Below the pieces are notes generated by a model. It did no database searches. It saw only the letters and a list, made by a program, of their open reading frames with translations, and had not been told where the DNA came from. A stretch of DNA of 64,000 nt, from the NCBI GenBank assembly GCA_965235415.1, contig CBDDXD010000002.1:220471-284470 (forward strand). The letters are read 5' to 3'. Shown here piece by piece: positions 1 to 9,659 of this stretch. The translations under genes and the position numbers were made by a program. Source of the stretch: Fontibacterium subtropicum. GTDB taxonomy: Bacteria > Pseudomonadota > Alphaproteobacteria > Pelagibacterales > Pelagibacteraceae. How positions within the stretch are numbered: the first letter of the stretch is position 1; each line of letters opens with the position of its first letter.

Positions 1-396
1 AGAAATTGCAGGAGTGATTAAGCTATCACCAAAAAATAATGCAGCCCCCAAAGTTCCAAGAATAATAACGAACCAACGTAATTTAGAATTTTTAGATTTT
101 TTATCTAATTTTCTAAGCAACAGAGCTGTTAAAGCAAAAACTCCACCCTCACCGTGGTTGTCTGCTCTCATAATAATTAAAATATATTTAATAGAGACAA
201 CAATAATTAATGCCCAAGTAATTAATGATAAAACTCCCAGAACCGAAGCAGTAATGCCGGCACCAGAGCCCTCAGTTGCTTCAACAGAAAGTTTAAGAGC
301 GTACAATGGAGATGTTCCAATATCTCCAAACACAACGCCCAGCGCAGAAATAACTAAAAGAGGTAAACTTCTATGATTACCGTTTTTATTATTCAT
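1..396 (-). CDS. kup: Kup-family potassium uptake transporter, N-terminal part
   Basis: This is the first 132 residues of a low-affinity K+/H+ symporter of the inner membrane; the rest lies beyond the window edge. The family signatures are easy to read: GDIGTSPLY at residues 24-32, RADNHGEGG at 77-85, and GAALFFGDSLITPAIS at the window edge. Hydrophobic segments alternate with these loops as in KUP/HAK/KT proteins. The ATG at 394-396 gives the usual short cytoplasmic N-terminus. It is divergent from azlC with 193 bases between. I see no K+-responsive element in that gap. Confidence 0.93.
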   Translation of the reverse strand, partial: MNNKNGNHRSLPLLVISALGVVFGDIGTSPLYALKLSVEATEGSGAGITASVLGVLSLITWALIIVVSIKYILIIMRADNHGEGGVFALTALLLRKLDKKSKNSKLRWFVIILGTLGAALFFGDSLITPAIS

Positions 397-589
397 GAGA
401 GATTTTTATATATATTTTGATAAAGAAAGTATTTTTTTAAGAACTGTAATTATTATTCATAATTGCAATGCATATATAAGAGAGTTGCAATATTAAATGA
501 AGTGCATAAAAACTAAAGATATAACTATATTATTCTATAATTTTCACTTAAAACGAGAGCGCCTAATTTAAAAATTTATAATTTCCCTC

Positions 590-1285
590 ATGAACATTCG
601 ATACAAAATTTTTTCAAAAGGATGCTTGGATGTTCTTCCGCTTCTTATTCCAGTAGTTCCATTTGGTATTATCTTTGGTGTGATTGGAATTGAGTCTGGA
701 CTTGGCTCAACAGTCACTTTTTTAATGTCTATTATTATTTTTGCAGGTTCATCACAACTTGCCTTTGCACAACTATTTACAAGCGGGGCAACAACACCGG
801 TGATTGTAAGTTCTGTCGCAATTGTAAATTCAAGGCACTTTTTATATAGCGCGGTCATTGCTCAATATTTAACTAAAGTTAAATTATTTTGGAAAATTGT
901 TTTATCTTATTTTTTAACAGATCAAGCTTTTATTGTTTCGCAGAAATATTTTAAACAACAACCAAAAAATAAGGACAGACATTATCATTTATTAGGATCT
1001 GGTTTTACATTGTGGTTCGTATGGCAACTTTCCACAGTTGCTGGAATTATTTTAGGTGAAGTTATTCCAAAAGAATTAAATTTAGCATTTGCAGTCCCGT
1101 TAACTTTTATTTCTTTAATTATTGTTGATATTAAGAAAATAGATCATTTAATAGTTGCAATTACCTCAGGTATTTTTGCAATTATTTTTTTTAACTTACC
1201 TCTTAGAACTTACATTATTGTTGCCGCCGCTGCTGGAATTTTAGTTGCTTACGGATTATCACACACAAAACTTTATAGAAAATAA
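590..1285 (+). CDS. azlC: AzlC-family branched-chain amino acid exporter, large subunit
   Basis: The 231-residue membrane protein matches the AzlC family, the larger partner of a two-component exporter of branched-chain amino acids or their analogues. It opens with a GCLDVLPLLIPVVPFGIIFG stretch typical of the family and has about six hydrophobic segments, ending in a basic tail (HTKLYRK). The AzlD partner follows one base later, so the two are surely co-translated. The true substrate is not shown by sequence. The assignment rests on family resemblance plus the AzlD neighbour. Confidence 0.88.
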   Translation: MNIRYKIFSKGCLDVLPLLIPVVPFGIIFGVIGIESGLGSTVTFLMSIIIFAGSSQLAFAQLFTSGATTPVIVSSVAIVNSRHFLYSAVIAQYLTKVKLFWKIVLSYFLTDQAFIVSQKYFKQQPKNKDRHYHLLGSGFTLWFVWQLSTVAGIILGEVIPKELNLAFAVPLTFISLIIVDIKKIDHLIVAITSGIFAIIFFNLPLRTYIIVAAAAGILVAYGLSHTKLYRK

Positions 1286-1286
1286 A

Positions 1287-1598
1287 ATGATTTGGACGAC
1301 TTTAATACTTGCTGGACTTGTTACTTTTTTTACTCGTTTTTCAATGATCGCGTTATTAAAAAAAAATCATTTTGGTCCACGAATTAGAGTAGTTTTAAGT
1401 TATGTGCCAAGTGCAGTTTTTCCAGCAATAATTTTTCCAGCTGTTTTTTTAAATTCTACAGGACAATTAATATTTTTAGATAATCCTAAAGTTTTAGCTG
1501 CACTAGTAGCTGTATTAGTTGGTTATTTAACAGAAAGTGTGATTGCAACAATTCTTTCAGGCCTTACAGTTTTGTGGCTACTGATCTTTTTTATTTAA
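1287..1598 (+). CDS. azlD: AzlD-family branched-chain amino acid exporter, small subunit
   Basis: A 103-residue protein with about four hydrophobic segments, the size and layout of AzlD. It contains the typical TRF motif near residue 17 and a VPSAVFPAIIFPAVF stretch. I chose the ATG at 1287, one base after the azlC stop. A longer frame from 1245 would overlap azlC by 41 bases and add a hydrophilic tail that AzlD proteins lack. It should form the exporter together with the upstream AzlC. Confidence 0.88.
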   Translation: MIWTTLILAGLVTFFTRFSMIALLKKNHFGPRIRVVLSYVPSAVFPAIIFPAVFLNSTGQLIFLDNPKVLAALVAVLVGYLTESVIATILSGLTVLWLLIFFI

Positions 1599-1601
1599 TA
1601 A

Positions 1602-2770
1602 ATGCTTAAAAAGATTCTGTCACTTCCAAAAACAGTTTGGTTAATTGGACTTATCAGTCTTATTAATGATAGTGCGAGCGAAATGGTTTATCCATTGCTT
1701 CCACTTTATTTATCAAGTGTATTACTTGCAGGTCCAAGAGGCTCTTGGAATTATAGAAGGGATTGCAGAAGCAACTTCAAGCCTACTTCGATTATTCACA
1801 GGGGTTATTTTTGATAGAACCAGAAAAGCAAAACCTTGGCTAGTATTTGGTTATGGGATTGCAGGAATTAGTAGACCCTTAATTGCATTTATTAGTTCTT
1901 GGCCAGCATTGCTTTTTATTAGATTTGCAGATCGAGTAGGTAAAGGACTTAGATCATCTCCAAGGGATGCTTTACTTGCAAACAGTACAAATAAAAAAAA
2001 TTATGGTTTAGTTTTTGGTTTTCACCGCGCCATGGATAATGCGGGGGCAATTATAGGTCCATTAATGGCTGCAATACTTGTTGGTATTGGTGTCTCATTA
2101 CATAATATTTTTTTATTAGCGCTAGCACCTGCAATTTTAGCAGTGTCATTATCTTTAATGCTTAAAGAGAAAAAATTTAAACCAATTAAAACCAAAAAAA
2201 TTAACTGGTCGCTTAAAGGAGCACCAAAAAGTTTTAAAAGATATTTATGGGCCGTTGCTTTTTTTACACTTGCATGTTCATCAGATATGTTTTTGTTATT
2301 TCGAGTGAAAGAATTAGGTATGGAAAATTATCAAATTCCAATTTTGTGGGCGGGAGTTTCTTTTGTTACTACAGTTTTTAGCACCCCTTTTTCAGCTCTT
2401 TCAGATAAATACGGAAGACTTAAATTTTTAGCATTAGGTTGGACTGGCTTATGTTTTGTTTTATTTATTTATGTCACAAACTAACTCTTTAAATTTTGCA
2501 ATTTGGATTTTATTTGGATTTTATGGATTATTTAAAGCTGCAACGGAAGGTGTTGAGCGGGCATTTGTTGCAGATCTAACAAAAGTTAATCAGCGCGGAA
2601 CAGCATTTGGTTGGTTTAATTTAATCACAGGATTCATGTTGTTCCCGGCATCATTTATTTTTGGATTTTTATATGAAAGTTATGGTGTGCAAATTGCATT
2701 TTTATTTTCAGCTATTTCGTCCATAATTGCTCTTGTTATTCTTGCAACTTGCAAAAACAAACGCGCTTAA
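1602..2770 (+). pseudogene. MFS transporter, broken by two +1 frameshifts
   Basis: Three reading frames joined in order give one major facilitator protein of about 388 residues. Frame one runs from the ATG at 1602 to about 1738. Frame two runs to about 2470 and carries the MFS loop DRVGKGLRSSPRDALLA. Frame three runs to 2770 (ERAFVADLTKVNQRGTAFGW). This sequence type is seen in the poorly characterised MFS group next to metabolite exporters. Both shifts are cured by deleting one base, near 1738-1741 and within the T-rich stretch at 2452-2470. It starts three bases after azlD and may have been in the same operon. Either a real pseudogene or two insertion errors. Confidence 0.8.
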
Positions 2771-2818
2771 TTCTTTCAAACATTGATTAGTATTTTAAGA
2801 TAGCTTAAGGTTTAGCTA

Positions 2819-3190
2819 ATGCTTCGCGCTATATTTGTTATTTTCTTTTTTCAGCTTTTAGGAGAGGCTTTAAAAAAATTTTTTGAAATGCGTATACCAG
2901 GTCCAGTGATAGGACTTATTCTTCTTCTCATTACATTAATATTTTTAAAACGATTTAAAACAACGGCTATTGCTAATTTAAAAAATGATGTCGTAAATAC
3001 TTCAAATTATATTTTAGGTTATCTATCACTTTTATTTGTTCCAATCGGAGTTGGTGTTGTTATGCATCTTTCTTATTTAGAAAATAATTTATTTAAAGTT
3101 TTACTTATTGTTTTTATCTCAACTATTTTAACCATTAGTCTTACGGCATTTTTAATGGAGAAAATTAATAAACGAATTAATAAGAAATGA
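2819..3190 (+). CDS. LrgA/CidA-family holin-like membrane protein
   Basis: A 123-residue protein with four hydrophobic segments. The stretch FEMRIPGPVIGLILLL near residues 22-38 is the family signature around the conserved P-G-P. LrgA/CidA proteins are inner-membrane proteins linked to murein hydrolase control, overflow metabolism and pyruvate or glycolate traffic. Its last codons overlap the start of the LrgB-like gene by four bases, which supports a two-component system. I cannot tell from sequence which physiological role applies here. Confidence 0.85.
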   Translation: MLRAIFVIFFFQLLGEALKKFFEMRIPGPVIGLILLLITLIFLKRFKTTAIANLKNDVVNTSNYILGYLSLLFVPIGVGVVMHLSYLENNLFKVLLIVFISTILTISLTAFLMEKINKRINKK

Positions 3191-3918
3191 TCCAAAAAGA
3201 TAAACTTTATAGTATTTGGGTTTATTTGCAGGCAGAACCTTTGTTTTGGTTAACTCTTACTATTGGTTCTTATTTAATAGGTGATTATTTTTATAAAAAA
3301 TCAAAACAGTTTCCTCTTGTTAATCCAGTTGCAATTTCAATCTTTATTGTATCATTGGTATTAATTAATTTAGATATTTCATATGAGAGGTACTTTGATG
3401 GTGCTAAATTTATTCATTTTATGTTAGGACCTGCAACCGTAGCTCTTGCAATTCCAATTTATAAACAATTTAAAGTCATACAAAAAGAAGCTTTAAGCAT
3501 TTCAGTCTCGCTTATTACAGGAAGTTTATTTGCAATTATTTCTACGTTTATTTTATGTGAAATTTTTAAAATAGATGATCAGGTTTTATTCAGTATGCTA
3601 CCAAGAAGCGCAACCGCACCTATTGCTATGGGTATTTCAGATTTAATAGGAGGAATTCCTTCACTAACTGCGATTATAACAGTTATAACTGGAATTATGG
3701 GCGCATCCTTTGGAACTTTTGCTTTAGATTTTTTAAAATTAAAAGATATGTCAGCTAGAGGTTTTGGATTAGGTCTAGCTTCGCATGGAATTGGAACTGC
3801 AAGAGCCATGAGTAGAAATGAAACGGCAGGAGTTTTTGCAGCCTTAGCACTTGGTCTTAATGGTATTGCAACCGCAATATTAGTTCCATTATTATTTAAG
3901 TTATTAAATCTTTTTTAA
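3187..3918 (+). CDS. LrgB/CidB-family membrane protein
   Basis: A 243-residue polytopic membrane protein, the usual LrgB length. The diagnostic segment is LPRSATAPIAMGIS near residues 138-151, followed by GIMGASFG and the C-terminal GLASHGIGTARA. It overlaps the LrgA-like gene by four bases and is followed one base later by a cytochrome b561 gene, so all three are probably one transcript. Known LrgAB/PlgG proteins influence lysis or transport glycolate and lactate; a small-acid transporter role is plausible in a metabolically streamlined cell but is inference. Confidence 0.88.
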   Translation: MIQKDKLYSIWVYLQAEPLFWLTLTIGSYLIGDYFYKKSKQFPLVNPVAISIFIVSLVLINLDISYERYFDGAKFIHFMLGPATVALAIPIYKQFKVIQKEALSISVSLITGSLFAIISTFILCEIFKIDDQVLFSMLPRSATAPIAMGISDLIGGIPSLTAIITVITGIMGASFGTFALDFLKLKDMSARGFGLGLASHGIGTARAMSRNETAGVFAALALGLNGIATAILVPLLFKLLNLF

Positions 3919-3919
3919 A

Positions 3920-4471
3920 ATGATTATAAAAAATACGTTATCTAGTTACGGGTTTGTTAGTAAGAATTTTCACTGGATTATGGCTTTGATTATTTTATTT
4001 AATTTCACTCTAGGCTACTTTATGGGGGACCTAGATAAAGGTCCTCTACGTTTTTTTATATTTAATTTTCATAAATCGATCGGAATTTTAGTAATAGTTT
4101 TAATTATTTTAAGATTTTTATGGAGACTTGTTAATTTAGTTCCAACTCCTTTATCGCAAAATAATCTGCTAAATAAATTATCTAAGTTTGTTCATTATTT
4201 TTTTTATTTTATTTTATTAGTGGTGACTTTTAGTGGATGGACTTATTCATCAGCTAGAGGAGGACCTTTTAATGTTTTTGGACTGTTTTCTGTGCCAGCG
4301 CTTGTTGAAAAAAATGAGGAAATTGGAAAGATTGCTAGAGATATTCACTCTATATCTGTCTATATATTTATTGCTTTTGTGGCGTTACATATTTTAGCAA
4401 CTTTATATCACCATTACTTTTTAAAAGATAAAACGTTAAAAAGAATGTGGTTTGGAAACTCGGCTGATTAA
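3920..4471 (+). CDS. Cytochrome b561-type di-heme membrane protein
   Basis: A 183-residue protein with four transmembrane helices and histidines placed as heme ligands: NFHW near residue 18, NFHKSIG near 50, and DIHS plus ALH in the last helices. This is the prokaryotic cytochrome b561 layout, which passes electrons between quinol and a periplasmic acceptor or superoxide. The RGGPFNVFGLF loop before the last two helices is also typical. It starts one base after the lrgB-like stop. The redox partner is not evident nearby. Confidence 0.88.
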   Translation: MIIKNTLSSYGFVSKNFHWIMALIILFNFTLGYFMGDLDKGPLRFFIFNFHKSIGILVIVLIILRFLWRLVNLVPTPLSQNNLLNKLSKFVHYFFYFILLVVTFSGWTYSSARGGPFNVFGLFSVPALVEKNEEIGKIARDIHSISVYIFIAFVALHILATLYHHYFLKDKTLKRMWFGNSAD

Positions 4472-4521
4472 ATAGTTTTTATTCTTTAATTTAAGACCAA
4501 TTTTTAATATAATAAAAATTA

Positions 4522-4719
4522 ATGGCAACATACGAATGTCCAAAATGTAAAATGTCCGCAAATGTTACTTGCGGAAAATGTGATGCACCTCTTAAAGATG
4601 CTTCACTAAAATTAGACAATGGACAAAAAGTTCAGATCTGTGAATGTCCAAATGGTCATGGAAAAATTAAAAGCCCTTTGTGTTGTGGGCAAGACATGAG
4701 TTGCTCAGTTCCTCAATAA
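4522..4719 (+). CDS. Small cysteine-rich zinc-ribbon-like protein
   Basis: A 65-residue soluble protein with nine cysteines in metal-site patterns: CPKC at residues 6-9, CGKC at 17-20, CECPNGH near 45-51 and PLCCGQDMSC near the C-terminus. The last motif resembles the rubredoxin-like knuckle of desulfoferrodoxin-type proteins. It most likely binds zinc or iron. I do not recognise a named family with confidence. It stands alone between a cytochrome gene and an aminotransferase gene, both on the same strand. Confidence 0.7.
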   Translation: MATYECPKCKMSANVTCGKCDAPLKDASLKLDNGQKVQICECPNGHGKIKSPLCCGQDMSCSVPQ

Positions 4720-4790
4720 ATCTTTTTAAATTTAATGTATAAATTTTTATTTATTATTTAAGAACTTTTGTTTAATAGATACCGATTATT

Positions 4791-5642
4791 ATGAGACAAG
4801 TTTACATAAACGGAGAATTTAAAAAAGAAGATGATGCGAAAGTTTCTGTCTTTGATAGAGGTCTTTTATTTTCAGATTCTTTATATGAAGTAACATCTGT
4901 TATTAACGGAAAGTTAATTGATTTTAATAATCATATGAAACGATTGGATCGTTCTATGACTGAATTAAAATTTAAAAAATTATTAAATCACAAAGATATT
5001 TTAGCATTTCATAGAAAATTAATTGAACTTAATAACTTAGAAGAGGGCATGATTTATCTGCAAGTAACCAGAGGAGTTGCGGATAGAAGTTTTGATATGC
5101 CAAAAAATCATATTGAACCAACAGTTCTTGCGTTCACACAAGAAAAAAAAATTATAGAATCTGAAGGAGCAAAAAATGGAATTAAAGTAATGACACTGGA
5201 TGATATGAGATGGAAACGCTGCGATATTAAAACGACCCAACTACTTTATGCAAGTATGGCAAAAACTGAAGCAACACTAAAAGGTTTTGACGATGCCTGG
5301 ATGATTAGACAAGGTTATATTACCGAAGGTAGCTCAAATAATGTTTGGATAATAAAAGGAAAAATTATTATGACTAGACATGCTGATAATTTAATTCTCA
5401 GCGGAATTACCCGTGAGGCAATATTTAAATGCGCAAAAGATCTGGGTTATGAAGTAGTGACTAAGAATATTTCACAACAAGATGCGCAATCAGCCCATGA
5501 AGCTTTTATTACATCAGCTACAGCTTTTGTAATGCCTGTTGTAAAAATTAATTCTACTCAAATTGGCGATGGCAAACCTGGAAAATTTACTACGGCGCTT
5601 CGAGCTGAATACATTAAGCAAGCAATAGCAACCGCTATTTAA
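4791..5642 (+). CDS. D-amino-acid (D-alanine) aminotransferase
   Basis: A 283-residue PLP enzyme of fold type IV that interconverts D-alanine and other D-amino acids with 2-oxo acids, supplying D-Ala or D-Glu for cell wall. The N-terminal VFDRGLLFSDSLYE stretch, the PLP lysine K147 in DIKTTQ, and TEGSSNNVW at 178-185 fit D-alanine transaminase well. Branched-chain aminotransferases and 4-amino-4-deoxychorismate lyase share the fold; the spacing of K147 and overall length favour the D-amino-acid group. No cotranscribed partner is evident. Confidence 0.85.
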   Translation: MRQVYINGEFKKEDDAKVSVFDRGLLFSDSLYEVTSVINGKLIDFNNHMKRLDRSMTELKFKKLLNHKDILAFHRKLIELNNLEEGMIYLQVTRGVADRSFDMPKNHIEPTVLAFTQEKKIIESEGAKNGIKVMTLDDMRWKRCDIKTTQLLYASMAKTEATLKGFDDAWMIRQGYITEGSSNNVWIIKGKIIMTRHADNLILSGITREAIFKCAKDLGYEVVTKNISQQDAQSAHEAFITSATAFVMPVVKINSTQIGDGKPGKFTTALRAEYIKQAIATAI

Positions 5643-5724
5643 ATTTTCAGCAAGGTGTATTAATTAATAGAAATTAGCTAAAAAATTTTATATTAAATTT
5701 TATATAATTTATTTTTAAATTTTT

Positions 5725-6132
5725 ATGAAAATTGATATTAAAATTAACTCTAAAGACCTTGATAAAGGTCAATTAATTATTTTAGTATCAACTTTTTTTG
5801 CTTTTATTTCTTTATTTTTACCTTGGGTTAATGCCGCATTCGTTACTGCAAGTTCATTTCAAATGAATACATTCTTATTTATGCTTCTTTATATTTTGCC
5901 AGTTTATCAAGTATTTAATAGAAAGAAATTTTTCATAGATCCAACCCATAATTTTATTGTGGAAGTTGGAGCTGGGGTTTTGGCAACTTTTTTTACGATA
6001 ATATTTATTTTGACCAGGTCTACTAACTTATTTGGACATAGTGTTAACTTATCTGCGATCTGGAAGTTATTTATTTTTATTTTCTTCTTTAGCTTTAACT
6101 TATGGATCTTATTTGAACTATCAAAAAAATAA
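5725..6132 (+). CDS. Four-helix hypothetical membrane protein
   Basis: A 135-residue protein I do not recognise. It has a short charged N-terminus (about 18 residues), then four hydrophobic segments at roughly residues 20-37, 45-62, 76-95 and 108-130, ending in SKK. The N-terminal FLPWVNA after the first helix is reminiscent of small inner-membrane proteins of unknown function. No cysteine or charged residue cluster suggests a cofactor. It is flanked by the D-amino-acid aminotransferase and a decayed MAPEG gene. Confidence 0.6.
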   Translation: MKIDIKINSKDLDKGQLIILVSTFFAFISLFLPWVNAAFVTASSFQMNTFLFMLLYILPVYQVFNRKKFFIDPTHNFIVEVGAGVLATFFTIIFILTRSTNLFGHSVNLSAIWKLFIFIFFFSFNLWILFELSKK

Positions 6133-6255
6133 GTAATAAATTTTTATTATTTGTTAACTGTGCTAGCTCAAAACTTATCTAAGTTAAATAATACCAATAC
6201 TCGCATTTATTAAATGGTTTTAAGAATTAAATAAAAATGATAATTAAGTAATGAG

Positions 6256-6658
6256 ATGAATATTTCAATTTTATTTACGATTATTTTTATAATTTTTTAT
6301 AATAGTTTTAACTATTATTACTATTAGAGCAAGAAAGTCAGCTCGTGTTCGAGTATGGAGATGGTTTTAATAAAGATCTGACTAAAGCTATCAGAGCTCA
6401 TGGTAATTTTTATGAGTTTACAGTTTTTTTTATAATTTCTTCTTTTTTATTAGAAATTTTAGATGCAAATCAAATTTATGTTTTCTATTGTAAATACTAT
6501 ATTTTTACTTAGGTAGAATTTCACATGCTTACAGCATGTTAAAAGAAAAATTATTATTTAGAATGGTTGGAATGATGGCAACTTTAACTTACTTACGCTG
6601 TACGAATTGTATTTATTTAATTATTTTATATTGGCAGTATTTTAATCACTTAGAATAA
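6256..6658 (+). pseudogene. MAPEG-family membrane protein, decayed by several frameshifts
   Basis: Reading successive frames recovers one MAPEG protein (the membrane-associated eicosanoid/glutathione metabolism family). An N-terminal helix starts at the ATG 6256. Then follow RARKSARVEYGDG, the family hallmark AIRAHGNFYEFTVF, a second helix, GRISHAY and FRMVGMMATL. At least four +1 shifts are needed, near 6306, 6349, 6490 and 6509, and each is cured by removing one base. A single clean frame does not exist. The intact protein would be about 130 residues with four helices. Genuine decay or locally poor sequence are both possible. Confidence 0.8.
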
Positions 6659-6659
6659 G

Positions 6660-6938
6660 TTATTTTTTTTCAACCTCATCCAACATACAAGGAGATGAGA
6701 AACTTTTATTAATTTCTATAAAATTTTCACTTTGGTTTATGTTGGGTTTTTGAAATAAATCGTTCATTCTTTTTATTCTCTTACTTGTAGTATATTCAAA
6801 CCATGCTGGGTTAATTGCGTGAATGAATGCAGTAAAAAACGACCATAAACATTTAAGCCCAATTTTCATGGCAAAAAACATATGTTCAAAATACCCTTTA
6901 TTTGCAAGTTCTAAATGTCTTTTGATTTTATTAAACAT
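6660..6938 (-). CDS. DUF6356-like small membrane-associated protein
   Basis: A 92-residue protein. The first 60 residues (HLELANKGYFEHMFFAMKIG, then an alanine- and phenylalanine-rich helix and a final NPAWFEYTTSKRI) resemble the DUF6356 family of small alphaproteobacterial proteins, which have one or two membrane helices and no known function. The C-terminal 30 residues are polar and probably lineage-specific. It converges on the decayed MAPEG gene with one base between them. The family assignment is from memory of its pattern. Confidence 0.6.
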   Translation of the reverse strand: MFNKIKRHLELANKGYFEHMFFAMKIGLKCLWSFFTAFIHAINPAWFEYTTSKRIKRMNDLFQKPNINQSENFIEINKSFSSPCMLDEVEKK

Positions 6939-7070
6939 ATCTAGTTAACAATCATAATATATATCGAAATTATGTGTGTGTATCAAACTACACAATTTCA
7001 AGACCTTAGAAGAAATTTTTATTTAATTTTAATGCATTGAAACTGAGTAAATTAACACCATATATTAAAT

Positions 7071-9659
7071 ATGGATTTAAATAAATTTACTGAACGATCA
7101 AAAGAAATACTAAATTCAGCGCAAGTTTTAGCGATGATGCAAAATCATCAGCTATTACAACCTGTTCATTTATTAAATAGTATTATTGAAGATGATGATA
7201 CTGCATCACTTTTACTAGTCCCTGCAGGATTAGATATAAAAAATGCAAAATTATCCATCGAAAAAGAATTAAAAAAAATTCCATCAGTTACAGGTAATTC
7301 AGGGGGCATTAGTGCATCTAAAGAGTTCGTGGTTACTATTGAAGAAGCTAAAAAAATTTCAAAACAAAAAGGGGATGAATATGTTCCAATTGAAAACATA
7401 TTAGAAGCAATATTACATAGCGATAGGCATTTATTAAAATTATTACAAAATAATGGTTTTAATTTAAATAAATTTAAATCAGCTCTTGAGACAACACGCA
7501 AAGGTCAAAAAGTTACTAATGCAACTGACGATGCAAATTATGAAGCATTAAAAAAATATACAATTGATATTACTGAAAAAGCAAAAAATGGAAAATTAGA
7601 TCCAGTAATTGGTCGTGATGAAGAAATTAGACGTGCAATTCAGGTTCTTTCAAGAAGAACTAAAAATAATCCGGTACTAATTGGTGAACCAGGAGTTGGT
7701 AAAACAGCAATTGTTGAAGGACTTGCTCTTAGAATTGTTAATGATGATGTTCCTGAAAGCTTAAGAGGAAAAAAATTATTAGCTTTAGATTTAGGTTTAT
7801 TAATTGCTGGCGCAAAATTTAGAGGGGAGTTTGAAGAAAGATTAAAAGCAGTTCTTAAAGAAATTACAGCTCAACAGGGCGAGGTCATCGTATTTATTGA
7901 TGAGATGCATACGTTAGTTGGCGCAGGTGCAGGAGATGGATCAATGGATGCATCGAATATGTTAAAGCCTGCTCTTGCAAGAGGGGAATTGCATTGTATT
8001 GGAGCAACCACCCTTGCGGAATATAGAAAGTATGTAGAAAAAGATGCGGCATTAACTAGAAGATTCCAACCTGTATTTGTAACGCAGCCATCGGTTGAAG
8101 ATACCATTTCAATTTTAAGAGGCCTTAAAGAAAAATATGAAATGCATCATGGAGTGCACATTTCAGATAATGCACTTGTATCAGCGGCAGTGCTTTCAAA
8201 TCGTTATATTACTGACAGGTTTTTACCAGACAAAGCAATTGATTTAATGGATGAAGCATCAAGTAAGCTTCGAATGGAAATAGATTCAAAACCAGAAAAT
8301 ATCGATGAGATTGATAGAAAAGCTATTCAGTTAAAAATTGAAAGAGAAGCTTTAAAAAAAGAAGACGATTCACTTTCAAAAATTAGATTAAAAGAATTAG
8401 ATGAGAAAATTGCTGAATTGGATAAAAAATCAGCCTCTCTTACGGAAGTTTGGGCAAAAGAAAAAAACCAGATTCAATCTGTTCAAAAGATAAAAGAAGA
8501 AATTGAACGTAATAAAGTTTTATTAAATAATTATCAAAAGAAGGGTGATTTAACCAAAGCTAGTGAAATTATGTATGGCAAACTTCCTGAATTAGAAAAG
8601 AAATTAAAGGAACAAGATAAAGGAGTAGTTGGTCAATATAAAACTTTAAATAAAGAAGTGGGTGAGAATGAAATTGCTGCTGTAGTTTCTAAATGGACAG
8701 GAATTCAAATTGATAAATTATTAGAAGGAGAAAGACAGAAAATTTTATCAATGGAGAAAGTTATTTCAACTAAAGTCATTGGCCAAAAAGAGGCAATTAC
8801 TTCTGTAAGTAATGCGGTTCGAAGATCAAAAGCTGGTATTCAAGATCCAAATAGACCATTAGGTTCGTTTCTTTTCTTAGGACCGACAGGAGTTGGTAAA
8901 ACTGAATTAAGTAAAGCCCTTGCATCCTTCTTATTTGATGATCAAAACGCCATGATTAGAATTGATATGTCAGAGTATATGGAAAAACACTCTGTCAGCA
9001 GATTAATTGGCGCTCCTCCAGGATATGTAGGTTACGATCAAGGTGGCGCCTTAACGGAAGCTGTTAGACGTAGACCTTACCAAGTGATTTTATTTGATGA
9101 AGTTGAAAAAGCTCATCCAGATGTATTTAATATTTTCCTTCAAATCTTAGATGATGGAAGATTAACAGATGGTCAGGGTAGAGTTGTTGATTTTAAAAAC
9201 ACGATCATCATTTTAACATCCAATCTTGGCTCAGAATTTATTCAAGCTAATAAGAGTGATAAATTAGACGAAAGAACAAAGGAAAAAGTATTGGAAGTTG
9301 TTAAAAAATCTTTCAGACCTGAGTTTGTAAATAGATTAGATGACATTATTGTCTTTGACAGACTTCAAAAAGAAGAGATTAAAGAAATTGTTAAGATCCA
9401 AGTGAATAATTTAAAAAATATCTTAAAAGATAAAAACTTAACATTTTCAATCACGGATAAAGCTTTAGAGTGGTTAGTGGATAAAGGTTTTGATCAAGAA
9501 TATGGAGCTAGACCTTTAAAAAGAGCGATACAAAAATATATTCAAAATCCAATTGCAAATTTAATTTTGGATATGAAAGATAAAAAATTAGATGCAATTA
9601 AGATTGATGTAGATGGCGATCAATTAGTTTTAAATAATAAAGTATTTGCTATTAATTAA
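7071..9659 (+). CDS. clpB: ATP-dependent disaggregase ClpB
   Basis: An 862-residue hexameric AAA+ chaperone that pulls proteins out of aggregates together with DnaK. It has the N-terminal Clp repeat domain (1-145), first AAA module with Walker A GEPGVGKT at 205-212, a coiled-coil middle domain (about 400-530, rich in E and K), and second module with GPTGVGKT from 604. The middle domain separates ClpB from ClpA and ClpC. Length is normal. Its stop overlaps the convergent LpxR-like gene by four bases. An imperfect inverted repeat (GAAATT at 6966-6971 with AATTTC at 6994-6999) lies upstream, but I see no clear heat-shock promoter. Confidence 0.97.
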   Translation: MDLNKFTERSKEILNSAQVLAMMQNHQLLQPVHLLNSIIEDDDTASLLLVPAGLDIKNAKLSIEKELKKIPSVTGNSGGISASKEFVVTIEEAKKISKQKGDEYVPIENILEAILHSDRHLLKLLQNNGFNLNKFKSALETTRKGQKVTNATDDANYEALKKYTIDITEKAKNGKLDPVIGRDEEIRRAIQVLSRRTKNNPVLIGEPGVGKTAIVEGLALRIVNDDVPESLRGKKLLALDLGLLIAGAKFRGEFEERLKAVLKEITAQQGEVIVFIDEMHTLVGAGAGDGSMDASNMLKPALARGELHCIGATTLAEYRKYVEKDAALTRRFQPVFVTQPSVEDTISILRGLKEKYEMHHGVHISDNALVSAAVLSNRYITDRFLPDKAIDLMDEASSKLRMEIDSKPENIDEIDRKAIQLKIEREALKKEDDSLSKIRLKELDEKIAELDKKSASLTEVWAKEKNQIQSVQKIKEEIERNKVLLNNYQKKGDLTKASEIMYGKLPELEKKLKEQDKGVVGQYKTLNKEVGENEIAAVVSKWTGIQIDKLLEGERQKILSMEKVISTKVIGQKEAITSVSNAVRRSKAGIQDPNRPLGSFLFLGPTGVGKTELSKALASFLFDDQNAMIRIDMSEYMEKHSVSRLIGAPPGYVGYDQGGALTEAVRRRPYQVILFDEVEKAHPDVFNIFLQILDDGRLTDGQGRVVDFKNTIIILTSNLGSEFIQANKSDKLDERTKEKVLEVVKKSFRPEFVNRLDDIIVFDRLQKEEIKEIVKIQVNNLKNILKDKNLTFSITDKALEWLVDKGFDQEYGARPLKRAIQKYIQNPIANLILDMKDKKLDAIKIDVDGDQLVLNNKVFAIN

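Noticed and set aside
14..376. Protein-coding frame on the plus strand at the left edge
   Set aside because: The opposite strand encodes clear Kup motifs over the same bases, so the plus-strand frame is a shadow.
1602..2770. Programmed +1 frameshifting
   Set aside because: No shared slippery motif or downstream structure exists at the break points, and many unrelated genes show the same +1 pattern.
5037..5240. Minus-strand small gene inside the D-amino-acid aminotransferase gene
   Set aside because: It overlaps conserved coding sequence and lacks a ribosome site or recognisable product.
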